From Salinimicrobium catena (GTDB lineage: Bacteria > Bacteroidota > Bacteroidia > Flavobacteriales > Flavobacteriaceae), in assembly GCF_900102915.1 (NCBI RefSeq), contig NZ_FNGG01000002.1, positions 335,047-399,046 on the forward strand: a DNA stretch of 64,000 nt, read 5' to 3'. The position numbers and the translations under genes are program-made. The notes below the pieces were generated by a model. That model was not told the origin of the DNA, did not search any database, and was given only the letters and a program-made list of their open reading frames with translations. Positions 16,918 to 24,991 of the stretch are shown here, in pieces. Position 1 is the stretch's first letter; every line of letters starts with the position of its first letter.

Positions 16918-19900
16918 ATGAAAGAAAATAACAAATTTCTAACACTGATTGTACTTATTGCCTTTACTGCCTGTTCTACCTACAATGTTCCCAAGTACAA
17001 AGAAGGAGAACCCAAAGCTGATTTTAGCTACCCCACCGACAAAAAGATCGAGAAGTCTTTCTACCTTCTTGGGGATGGCGGCTACGCTCTTCCGGGAGGA
17101 ACCTCTGAAGGTTTGCTGGCTTTCAAGACTTACCTTGATTCAGTAAAGCAATTTGGGAATTACACTTTTTTCCTTGGAGATAATATTTATCCCGATGGCC
17201 TTGTTCGGGAAGATCATCCGCTGAGGGAAAGGGCAGAATACAGACTGGACGCTCAGCTTGATGCTGTTGAAAATTATGACGGAAAAGTTATTTTCATTCC
17301 TGGTAATCACGACTGGTATAATGAAGGGGTTCCCGGGTTGAAAAGAGAGAAGGATTATCTGGAGGAAGTACTGGAAAGAGAAGACGTGTTTCATCCCGAT
17401 CCAGGTTGTGCTTTTGAGAGTATAGAAGTATCTGAAAATATCCAGCTGCTGGTGGTTGATTCCCAATGGTATCTCACTAATTGGGATAACCATCCTTCTA
17501 TTAATGATGAATGTCCGATCAAAACCAGGGAAGCGCTTTTCCTTGAAATAGAAAGCGAATTAAAAAAGAATCAGAACAAAACGGTGGTTTTTGCCTTGCA
17601 CCACCCGCTGTATACGAATGGGGTACATGGGGGACATTATAATTTCAACCAGCATTTATATCCGTCACAAAAGAAGATCCCGGTACCAATTTTAGGTTCT
17701 CTTGCCATGTTGATAAGGACGAGTGGGGGAGTTTCTATTCAGGATGCGCAAAACCTTCGATACAAGACCCTTGTAAAAAGGCTTTCCACGATCTCCAAAC
17801 AATGGGGAAATGTGATCTTTGTCTCCGGCCATGAGCACAGCCTCCAATATATTGAACATGAAGGTGTCAAACAGATCGTTTCAGGCTCTGGGTCCAAAGC
17901 GACCAATGTTTCCCTTGGAAATGATGGGCTCTTTGCCATAGAGGGGCAGGGCTTTGCTGTTTTGGATGTTTTTGAAGACGGCTCTACCTGGGCAAGTTTC
18001 TACGGAAGTTTTGACAACCAGCCAAAACTTCTGTACCAAAAAGAAGTATTTCCTGCACCAAAACCAGTTAATTTGGATACGTTGGCCACCTCATTTCCAA
18101 AGTTTGTAGAGGCCTCTGTTTATGAGCCGGAAGAGACTGAAAAGAACGAAGTTTACGAAAGCGTTTGGGGAGATCGTTACCGGGAAATATACGGTACCAA
18201 AATAAAAGCCGAAGTAGTGGATCTGGACACCCTTTTTGGCGGCCTGGAAGTGGTCAGAACCGGTGGTGGGCACCAAACCCGTTCCCTAAGGTTGAAAGAC
18301 AAGCAGGGCAGGGACTATAATTTGAGAGCTATTAAGAAAAGTGCGGTACAGTTTCTCCAGACGGTGGCTTTCAAGGATGCCTCAGTAGAATCTGAATTTG
18401 AAAATACACTGGCTGAGGACATTATTGAAGATTTTTATACTTCCGCACATCCATACGGATTTATGGCTATTCCTACTTTATCCAAGGCCGCAGGAATATT
18501 TCATACCAATCCGAAGCTATATTATGTACCAAAACAAAAAGCTTTAGGACCGTATAATGATGAATATGGTGATGAGCTGTATATGATCGTGGAGCGACCT
18601 GAAGAGAACTGGACAGGATATGAATCTTTCGGTTCCCCAGATCATGATATTGAGAGCACCTCAGGAGTTTTCGAACGTTTGAGAAGAGATGAAAAATACA
18701 GGCTTGATGAAGAAGCTTATATTCGGGCAAGGATCTTTGACATGCTGGTAGGTGATTGGGACCGTCATCAGGATCAATGGAGGTGGAGCGAATTTGAAGA
18801 TGAAGAAGGAAATCACCTTTTTAAGCCAATTCCGCGAGACAGGGACCAGGTATTTTCCAATTTTGACGGTGCCTTCCTGGCCACTCTCAGGGGACTTACT
18901 GGTATTGCCAATCAATTTGCTTTGTACAACGAAGATATCAAAGATGTGGAATGGTTCAATTCGGCCGCACTGGGTCTTGACAGGAGCCTTTTGCAAAATA
19001 CCGGAAGGGAAGAATGGATAGAGCAGGCGAAATACCTTCAGGAGCACATTACAGATGAGGTCATAAATGCAGCATTTTCCAGGCTTCCCGAGGAGACCCG
19101 CGGGGAATCTTCAGAAAATATCATAAAAAGTCTGAAAGCCCGCAGGGAAAACCTCGTAGATATTACCAAGCGATATTATAAAGTTCTTGCCAAAACCGCC
19201 ATTGTGACCGGTACAGACAAGGACGATCATATTGAAGTGGAAAGGTTGCCTAAGGGTAAGACAAAAGTCACAGTGTTTAGGATCAAAGAAGGTAAAAAGG
19301 CAGATGTGGTGAATTCAAGAGTTTATTCAGATGAATTTACAAAGCAGATCTGGGTTTATGGTCTTGATGATGATGATATTTTTGAGGTTTTCGGAGAGGG
19401 AGAAGATCCGCTGCTTACCCGGTTGATAGGGGGGCAGAACAATGATGTTTATCGGATAAGAAATGGAAAGAACCTGAAGGTTTATGATCATAAATCAAAA
19501 CCCAACACTATTGAAGTGAACCAGGGCGGGGATATTAATTTCACCGATGATTATGAAGTGAATATTTTTGATAAGGATAGAAAGATCTATTCCACTACCC
19601 GGGTTATTCCTGCAGTAGGTTACAATCCCGATGACGGCATCAAAATAGGACTACGAGGTTCTTATACTACTTATGGCTTTAGAAGGAATCCTTTCACTTC
19701 ACGTCACAGTATTAGCGGGGGGTATTATTTTGCCACCCAGGGTTTTGATGTGTATTATGACGGGGAATTTGCCAACGTTTTTGGTACTTATAATCTGATG
19801 ATAGGAGCTCATTTTACAAGCCCTAATTTTACACGCAACTTCTTTGGGTATGGAAATGACACTTTTAATCCTGAAGATGAGCTGGGAAAAGATTATAACC

Positions 19901-20634
19901 GGGTTAAAATAAGTCGGATTGGAGGGGAAGCAGGCTTTGTGCGTGAGAGTCCCTTTGGAAGTTATTTTAAATATGTAGCCACATTTGAAGGAGTAGAGGT
20001 TGAGGAGACTGAAGGAAGATTTATCACCGAAGAATTTGCAGACAGTCCCGACTTCTTTAACCGAAAATATTTTTTGGGCATCGAGGGCACCTTTCGCTAT
20101 GAAAGTTATAATGATGTGATCAATCCTTCCAACGGAATGAAATTCGAACTGGTAGTTGGAGGAAAGATGAACACTCAGCACACCGACAATTTTTATGGAT
20201 ATATAAACCCTTATCTCGGATTTTTTAGAGGGATTACAAGGAGCGACAAGCTGGTACTTAATCCAAGAGTACAGGCAGAAATAAACCTGGGTGATGACTT
20301 TGAATTCTATCAGGCTGCTAATCTGGGAGGCGACAATGGACTGAGAGCTTACAGGCTGCATCGATTTGCCGGAGAAAGTGCCTTTGCTACGGGTGCCGAT
20401 CTGAGATATAGCTTTAACCAGTTCAAAACTCCAGTATTGCCCGTGCAAATTGGGGTATTTGTGGGATATGAAGCCGGAAAGATCTGGCAGGATGGAGAGG
20501 ACAGTAACCCATGGCATGAAAGCTATGGAGGCGGATTCTGGGTTACCAGTGCGCAGGCGTTAAGCGGAAGGTTCAATTTCTTTACCGGAGAGGAAGGCTT
20601 TAGGTTCAGCTTTGGATTCGGACTGAATTTTTAG
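16918..20634 (+). CDS. Metallophosphoesterase / kinase-like / Omp85-like barrel fusion lipoprotein
   Basis: 1238 residues. A lipoprotein signal ends at LIAFTAC. Residues ~45-370 are a calcineurin/purple-acid-phosphatase-like domain: GDGG (52-55), FLGDNIYPDG, GNHDWY (129-134), HHPLYTNG and SGHEHSLQY. The middle (~440-700) has SLRLKDKQGRDYNLRAIKK, then GDWDRHQDQW (612-621) and PRDRDQVF (639-646). These resemble the lysine strand, catalytic loop and metal-binding acid of atypical kinases of the CotH/Fam20/HipA type; this is my reading of motifs, not a family hit. Residues ~890-1238 are an outer-membrane barrel of the surface-antigen/Omp85 type ending in the aromatic FGFGLNF. The protein should sit in the outer membrane with enzymatic modules attached. 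Confidence 0.78.
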   Translation: MKENNKFLTLIVLIAFTACSTYNVPKYKEGEPKADFSYPTDKKIEKSFYLLGDGGYALPGGTSEGLLAFKTYLDSVKQFGNYTFFLGDNIYPDGLVREDHPLRERAEYRLDAQLDAVENYDGKVIFIPGNHDWYNEGVPGLKREKDYLEEVLEREDVFHPDPGCAFESIEVSENIQLLVVDSQWYLTNWDNHPSINDECPIKTREALFLEIESELKKNQNKTVVFALHHPLYTNGVHGGHYNFNQHLYPSQKKIPVPILGSLAMLIRTSGGVSIQDAQNLRYKTLVKRLSTISKQWGNVIFVSGHEHSLQYIEHEGVKQIVSGSGSKATNVSLGNDGLFAIEGQGFAVLDVFEDGSTWASFYGSFDNQPKLLYQKEVFPAPKPVNLDTLATSFPKFVEASVYEPEETEKNEVYESVWGDRYREIYGTKIKAEVVDLDTLFGGLEVVRTGGGHQTRSLRLKDKQGRDYNLRAIKKSAVQFLQTVAFKDASVESEFENTLAEDIIEDFYTSAHPYGFMAIPTLSKAAGIFHTNPKLYYVPKQKALGPYNDEYGDELYMIVERPEENWTGYESFGSPDHDIESTSGVFERLRRDEKYRLDEEAYIRARIFDMLVGDWDRHQDQWRWSEFEDEEGNHLFKPIPRDRDQVFSNFDGAFLATLRGLTGIANQFALYNEDIKDVEWFNSAALGLDRSLLQNTGREEWIEQAKYLQEHITDEVINAAFSRLPEETRGESSENIIKSLKARRENLVDITKRYYKVLAKTAIVTGTDKDDHIEVERLPKGKTKVTVFRIKEGKKADVVNSRVYSDEFTKQIWVYGLDDDDIFEVFGEGEDPLLTRLIGGQNNDVYRIRNGKNLKVYDHKSKPNTIEVNQGGDINFTDDYEVNIFDKDRKIYSTTRVIPAVGYNPDDGIKIGLRGSYTTYGFRRNPFTSRHSISGGYYFATQGFDVYYDGEFANVFGTYNLMIGAHFTSPNFTRNFFGYGNDTFNPEDELGKDYNRVKISRIGGEAGFVRESPFGSYFKYVATFEGVEVEETEGRFITEEFADSPDFFNRKYFLGIEGTFRYESYNDVINPSNGMKFELVVGGKMNTQHTDNFYGYINPYLGFFRGITRSDKLVLNPRVQAEINLGDDFEFYQAANLGGDNGLRAYRLHRFAGESAFATGADLRYSFNQFKTPVLPVQIGVFVGYEAGKIWQDGEDSNPWHESYGGGFWVTSAQALSGRFNFFTGEEGFRFSFGFGLNF

Positions 20635-20655
20635 GAAAAACAAAAATTTGATGAT

Positions 20656-20687
20656 AAAAAACTCCCGAATTCTTCGGGAGTTTTTTT
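20656..20687. terminator. Terminator between convergent genes
   Basis: A 14-bp stem (aaaaaactcccgaa, 20656-20669, with ttcgggagtttttt, 20673-20686) around a short ttc loop. It sits between the 16918 gene and mscS and can act on both strands. Confidence 0.92.
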
Positions 20688-20702
20688 ATAGTTTTGAAAA
20701 GG

Positions 20703-21590
20703 TCAATCTTCAGAAGAGCGATCGATGTTGAGTTTGTTATTAAACTCCAAAGTTCTTATTGGGAACGGAATATTGATATCATTCTCATCATAAATCTTTT
20801 TAACGGCAATGACAGCCTTGCTGCGTGCAAGCAGAATTTCCCGGTTCGAGGTAACATCGGTCCAGAACCGTACCACGAAATTGATTGAACTGTCACCGAA
20901 TTCCTTGTACATGAATTCCACTTCCTCATTTCCTTTCTGCGGAAAATGTTCAGAAATGGCTTTAATTGTAAGTTCTTTTACCAATTCAAGATCTGATTCG
21001 TATCCTACCCCGCAATCCAGCATCACCCTTGAGCGGGAGGTCCTGGAGAAATTTTTGAAAGGTGCATCAACGACCTGTGAATTGGGTATGACAACATAAT
21101 TATTATCGGCTTCTTTGATAACAATACTCCTAAGGTTGATCTCTACAACTCTACCGGCATAACCGTTATTCTCTATCCAATCCCCGATCTGAATTTCAGG
21201 AAGAAAGCTTAAAAGTATTCCCGAAAAGGTGTTGTTTAGAGTTCCCTGCAGGGCAAGGCCTATTGCCAAGCCAACAACTCCGGCACCGGCAAGCACAGAG
21301 GTGAGTACTGTGTCAAGGTTGAGCAGCCCCAGGGCCACAAAAAAGCCCAGTACGATCACCAAAACCTTCACGATCTTTATAGTGATCTCGCGAATAGAAT
21401 CCTGTCTTACTTTGAACCTTAAGATCCTGCCAAGCAGTTTGCCCACATATTTAGCCGCGATAACAAACAAGACAAAGACCAGAATGGCCAAAATAAAATT
21501 AGGCAAACTTAAGATCAATGAATCTGTCCATTCGCCTAATTTTTCCCAAATTCCTTCTATGGAATCGTTTATGTCAAAACTTTCTTGCAT
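20703..21590 (-). CDS. mscS: Small-conductance mechanosensitive channel (MscS family)
   Basis: 295 residues. Membrane segments near 27-50, 68-90 and 95-125. The pore helix is seen in the glycine/alanine-rich SVLAGAGVVGLAIGLALQGTLNN, followed by the MscS beta domain (EIQIGDWIEN, GRVVEINLRS, VVIPNSQVV) and the alpha/beta vestibule. It opens under membrane tension to release solutes during osmotic downshock. It starts 10 bases after the end of dps and is likely its operon partner. Confidence 0.93.
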   Translation of the reverse strand: MQESFDINDSIEGIWEKLGEWTDSLILSLPNFILAILVFVLFVIAAKYVGKLLGRILRFKVRQDSIREITIKIVKVLVIVLGFFVALGLLNLDTVLTSVLAGAGVVGLAIGLALQGTLNNTFSGILLSFLPEIQIGDWIENNGYAGRVVEINLRSIVIKEADNNYVVIPNSQVVDAPFKNFSRTSRSRVMLDCGVGYESDLELVKELTIKAISEHFPQKGNEEVEFMYKEFGDSSINFVVRFWTDVTSNREILLARSKAVIAVKKIYDENDINIPFPIRTLEFNNKLNIDRSSED

Positions 21591-21600
21591 TCAGAAAAGT

Positions 21601-22092
21601 TTAGACTGGCTTATGTTGTTCGGAGGTTTTCATTTTCCAGGCGTCAAGCATCCAGCTGGTCTTTTCCAGTTCCCTTATATAAGCTCCGATGAGGTCAATG
21701 GTTCCTTCATCTTCTCCTTTTTCGGCTACTTCAACTACTTTTCTCATCTGCTTCAAAAGAGCGCCGTGGTCATCCAAAAGATTTTTGATCATTTGCGAAT
21801 CAGAGAGATCAGATTTGGATTCTTTTAGATTTGATTTTTCAAGGTACTCACTCAGGTTACTGGTGGGCTGAAAACGTAAGGTAAGGATCCTTTCTGCTAT
21901 TTCATCTATCTTCTCCTTGGCATCATCATAGAGTTCCTCAAATTTTTCATGAAGGTCAAAGAAGTTCTTGCCTATTACATTCCAGTGATAATTGCGCAAT
22001 TTTTGATAATACAGGTGATAATCTGCCAGTAAGACATTTAACTCCTGAACGGTATTTGACGTTTTTTTTTCGTCTAATCCTAAGTAGCTCAT
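21601..22092 (-). CDS. dps: Dps family DNA-binding ferritin-like protein
   Basis: 163 residues. A four-helix ferritin-like Dps subunit that oxidises and stores iron and protects DNA. The ferroxidase site parts are visible: LRNYHWNVIGKNFFDLHEKFEELYDDAKEKID is reduced here to its key residues H in YHW, and H, D and E in the DLHEKFEELYDD run; ERILTLRFQP and DDHGALLKQMRKV also fit. The promoter has a palindrome overlapping its -33 region (22139-22156), suggesting repression or induction by a stress regulator. mscS follows 10 bases on. Confidence 0.93.
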   Translation of the reverse strand: MSYLGLDEKKTSNTVQELNVLLADYHLYYQKLRNYHWNVIGKNFFDLHEKFEELYDDAKEKIDEIAERILTLRFQPTSNLSEYLEKSNLKESKSDLSDSQMIKNLLDDHGALLKQMRKVVEVAEKGEDEGTIDLIGAYIRELEKTSWMLDAWKMKTSEQHKPV

Positions 22093-22124
22093 AGTTTTTG
22101 TTTATTGGTTTTTAAAATTCAATT

Positions 22125-22156
22125 CTAAAATACAATAGTTTGGTTGTATAACCAAA
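22125..22156 (-). promoter_or_regulatory. dps promoter with overlapping palindromic operator
   Basis: Read on the - strand: TTTG (22156-22153), a 20-base spacer and TATTTTAG (22132-22125), one mismatch from TAnnTTTG. The palindrome tttggttgtataaccaaa (22139-22156 on the + strand; 7-bp arms, gtat centre) covers the -33 element and half the spacer, a position where a bound regulator would block polymerase. Confidence 0.6.
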
Positions 22157-22171
22157 TTTTTTGAACTGATC

Positions 22172-22495
22172 TTAGTCAGATATTGGCCGATTTTTCTTGG
22201 CATTAAGCTTTGCCATCATTTCATCAGATACCTGTCCGCTGGAATAACCATAACCATCCACCAAAACTCCCTTATGTCCGCTTGAAGTTGTAATGGCATA
22301 TAAAATTGCATTATCTGAGGGATTTGATTCTCCCTCAAATCTAAACACCTGGTCGACGGTAAAATCATCGGGTCCTAATTTTTCACTTTTGGATTTTATT
22401 TCCAGATGTTCATCCAGGAGATTGAAATCTTCATCATAACCTTCTTCTGTCCTCAGCATATTTATAGTTTCAGATAATGTTCCTTTCTGTTTCAT
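22172..22495 (-). CDS. Small conserved protein of unknown function
   Basis: 107 residues, acidic, soluble, no signal peptide. Conserved-looking parts are LRTEEGYDEDFNLL, FTVDQVFRFEGESNPSDN and ILYAITTSSGHKGVLVDGYG. Members of this short Bacteroidota family are often labelled phosphoribosylpyrophosphate synthetase, but it is one third of that enzyme's length and shows none of its motifs, so the label should not be copied. It lies just upstream of dps on the same strand but is separated by the dps promoter. Confidence 0.75.
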   Translation of the reverse strand: MKQKGTLSETINMLRTEEGYDEDFNLLDEHLEIKSKSEKLGPDDFTVDQVFRFEGESNPSDNAILYAITTSSGHKGVLVDGYGYSSGQVSDEMMAKLNAKKNRPISD

Positions 22496-22582
22496 GATCT
22501 TGAATTTTGAAGTTTATTATAAATTACGCCCGAAGTAGTAGCTATGCAAAAACAAGCCTTGCTTTAATACAACTTTAACTTG

Positions 22583-22726
22583 TCACTGATCTCTGTCATT
22601 TTTATTGCGGGTAAACAGACTAAAAGGGATCACAAGGAAGATAAAAAGATACCATCCCGTTACTAATCCAATTATGGTAATAACGGCTGCAAGAATATAA
22701 AACCAATAGGACCTTAAAAATTTCAT
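22583..22726 (-). CDS. Small membrane protein, 47 residues
   Basis: An ORF of 47 residues starting MKFLRSYWFYILAAVITI. Residues ~7-38 form one long or two short hydrophobic segments (YWFYILAAVITIIGLVTGW and YLFIFLVIPFSLF) followed by a charged tail RNKNDRDQ. The hydrophobic pattern with a positively charged N-terminus and charged end argues for a real small membrane protein. It is divergent from the LacI-type gene. Function unknown. Confidence 0.55.
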   Translation of the reverse strand: MKFLRSYWFYILAAVITIIGLVTGWYLFIFLVIPFSLFTRNKNDRDQ

Positions 22727-22782
22727 CTTTAGGTTGATTTTCTCCAGATAATTTATAAAAAAGAAACTTCTCGAGACCTTTT

Positions 22783-22816
22783 TTGAACTTCAATTTGTGA
22801 GGCTTTACTACATTTG
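22783..22816 (+). promoter_or_regulatory. Predicted promoter of the LacI-type gene
   Basis: TTG at 22783-22785, a 23-base spacer (longer than usual) and TACATTTG at 22809-22816, 21 bases before the ATG at 22838. Confidence 0.5.
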
Positions 22817-22837
22817 TAGCTTAGCCTATTGAAGTTT

Positions 22838-23845
22838 ATGAAAAATCGCATCACCTTAAAGGAACTTGCCAAGTTGCTCAATGTATCTGTGTCAACTGTC
22901 TCAAAAGCTCTGAATGACAGCCCCGAAATTAGTCCCAAGACCATTCAGCGGGTAAAAGAACTGGCTGCTTTGCATAAGTACCGCCCAAATCCCACGGCTG
23001 TCAATTTAAAAAGTAGTAAGAGCGGAACCATTGGCGTGATCATTCCTAATATTTCAAATGCCTTCTTTGCCAATGTACTTTCGGGAATAGAAGCGCAGGC
23101 ACAGAAAGAAGGTTTACAGGTGATCACCTATATTTCAAATGAATCCTGGGAAGAAGAAAAGAAGATCGTCGAAATGCTGGCAACGGGTTTTGTTGATGGG
23201 GTTTTGATAGCCATCGCGGAAGAAACACAGAGAAAAAAGGAATTCGGGCACATTCAAAACCTAATTGATTATGATATTCCCGTCGTTCTATATGATCGAA
23301 TCGATTTTGACATGACAGTGGATAAAATAGGTGTTGATGACAGAAAGATCTTTTTTGATGCTACAAAATATCTTCAAACTTTAAATTTAAAGAAAATAGG
23401 AATTGCAACGTCCATTCACCACATGGGGGTTGGGAAGTTAAGGATAACAGGCTACAAAGAAGCTTTAGCCAGTAAGGAAGATTTTTTCATAGCCAATTCA
23501 GCCAAGCCTGATAGCCTTCGAGAAAAACTTTTGAAATTAATGCTTCAGGATAAGGTTGACGCTCTTCTGTGCAGCGATTTTGAGAGTACGATGATGGCCT
23601 ATCGTCTTGCTTTTGAAAATGGTTTAGGGATTCCGAAGGACCTGAAGATTGTGGGCTTCATCAATGGAAAACTAGCCAGATATTTGGCACCTTCTGTCTC
23701 TTATGTAGATCAAAAACCGGAACGTATCGGTGAAAATGCGATGATTCTCTTAAAGAAACGTATAAATAATCCAAATGAGAAGGGAAGGGATACTCAAATC
23801 GTGGAAACGGAACTTGTTCATTTAGAGTCAACAGCATCGGCTTAA
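22838..23845 (+). CDS. LacI family transcriptional regulator
   Basis: 335 residues from the ATG at 22838; a TTG three codons earlier is less likely. Residues ~1-55 are the LacI helix-turn-helix (ITLKELAKLLNVSVSTVSKA) and hinge helix (NPTAVNLKS). Residues ~60-335 are a periplasmic-binding-protein-like sugar-sensing domain (GVIIPNISNAFFANVLSGIE, then VDGVLIAIA, VVLYDRID). It stands alone, same strand, 126 bases before the first gene of the polysaccharide locus, so it is a candidate regulator of that locus. No LacI-type palindromic operator is evident in the gap. Confidence 0.9.
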   Translation: MKNRITLKELAKLLNVSVSTVSKALNDSPEISPKTIQRVKELAALHKYRPNPTAVNLKSSKSGTIGVIIPNISNAFFANVLSGIEAQAQKEGLQVITYISNESWEEEKKIVEMLATGFVDGVLIAIAEETQRKKEFGHIQNLIDYDIPVVLYDRIDFDMTVDKIGVDDRKIFFDATKYLQTLNLKKIGIATSIHHMGVGKLRITGYKEALASKEDFFIANSAKPDSLREKLLKLMLQDKVDALLCSDFESTMMAYRLAFENGLGIPKDLKIVGFINGKLARYLAPSVSYVDQKPERIGENAMILLKKRINNPNEKGRDTQIVETELVHLESTASA

Positions 23846-23903
23846 GAAGGTGGTTCAGAATTATTTTGAGCTGTTTTTGTAATTGTTCATCTTTAAGATT
23901 AAA

Positions 23904-23937
23904 TTAGGAATAACCTTACAGGGAAATTTTATCTTTG
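23904..23937 (+). promoter_or_regulatory. Predicted promoter of the polysaccharide locus
   Basis: TATCTTTG at 23930-23937 matches TAnnTTTG. The -33 element is imperfect (TTAG at 23904-23907 instead of TTG). Transcription would begin near 23944, about 28 bases before the first ATG. Confidence 0.55.
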
Positions 23938-23971
23938 GACAAGAACGATTAATCAACCCAAATAATTCTTA

Positions 23972-24970
23972 ATGAACAATAAACAGTTTGAAGTTCTTCA
24001 ATCTGCAAAAGTTTTGGTGACAGGTGGAGCGGGTTTTATAGGCTCCAATCTTTGTGAAGCTTTATTAGAACTAAATGCCCGGGTGGTCTGCCTTGATAAT
24101 TTTGCTACAGGTAAAAGAGAGAACCTGGAGGCTATTAAAGATCATCCAAATTTTACTTTAATAGAAGGCGATATTCGAAACCTGGAAGACTGTAAAAAAG
24201 CGGTTTCTGGAGCAGATTATGTCCTACATGAAGCGGCATTAGGCTCGGTTCCCCGGTCCATTAATGATCCCATTACCAGTAACGATGTGAATGTTTCAGG
24301 CTTTGTCAATATGCTTGTGGCAGCACGTGATGCAGGGGTGAAACGTTTTGTTTACGCTGCAAGCTCTTCTACCTATGGCGATTCCGAAGCACTTCCAAAA
24401 GTTGAGGATAAAATAGGAAGACCACTGTCTCCTTATGCTATCACCAAATATGTCAATGAACTGTATGCTGAAATCTTTCACAAGACCTATGGTATTGATA
24501 CGATTGGCCTAAGATATTTTAATGTCTTCGGAAGAAAGCAAGATCCCAATGGAGCTTACGCGGCGGTGATCCCAAAGTTCGTGATGAAATTCATGAAACA
24601 TGAAAGTCCCGTGATCAATGGTGACGGAACCTACTCCAGGGATTTTACTTATGTCGATAATGTTGTGCAAATGAATTTGCTGGCGCTGACGACTTCAAAT
24701 GAGAAAGCGTTGAACGAAGTTTACAATACAGCAGTTGGAGATAGAACCAATCTTGTGGAGCTTACTCAATTACTCAGGAAATATCTTTCTGCATACGATC
24801 CTGAAATCGAGAAGGTGGAAGTGAAGCATGGGCCTAACCGGCCGGGAGATATTCCGCATTCCCTGGCATCTGTAGACAAAGCCAAAAACTTGATGGGCTA
24901 CGAACCTGAATATAAAATAGAAGACGGACTTAAAGAAGCCGTGAACTGGTACTGGAAAAACCTGCAATAA
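23972..24970 (+). CDS. UDP-N-acetylglucosamine/uronate 4-epimerase (WbpP/TviC type)
   Basis: 332 residues, extended short-chain dehydrogenase. NAD-binding GGAGFIGSNL at 18-27, the SSSTYGD region and active-site YAITK (Y-x3-K), and the substrate-side block SRDFTYVDNVVQMN. The close match to WbpP/TviC-type blocks (GRKQDPNGAYAAVIPKF, PNRPGDIPHSLA) points to UDP-GlcNAc/UDP-GalNAc or the corresponding uronic acids. With the dehydrogenase that follows 21 bases on, it should supply a UDP-GalNAc- or UDP-GalNAcA-type donor. First gene of the locus. Confidence 0.87.
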   Translation: MNNKQFEVLQSAKVLVTGGAGFIGSNLCEALLELNARVVCLDNFATGKRENLEAIKDHPNFTLIEGDIRNLEDCKKAVSGADYVLHEAALGSVPRSINDPITSNDVNVSGFVNMLVAARDAGVKRFVYAASSSTYGDSEALPKVEDKIGRPLSPYAITKYVNELYAEIFHKTYGIDTIGLRYFNVFGRKQDPNGAYAAVIPKFVMKFMKHESPVINGDGTYSRDFTYVDNVVQMNLLALTTSNEKALNEVYNTAVGDRTNLVELTQLLRKYLSAYDPEIEKVEVKHGPNRPGDIPHSLASVDKAKNLMGYEPEYKIEDGLKEAVNWYWKNLQ

Positions 24971-24991
24971 AAATTAATTAGAACAGATTAA

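Noticed and set aside
19699..20517. 272-residue ORF on the - strand
   Set aside because: It is a shadow of the barrel-encoding frame of the large + strand gene, with no domain pattern.
23846..23971. LacI operator before the polysaccharide locus
   Set aside because: No palindrome with a central CG of the usual LacI type was found in the gap.
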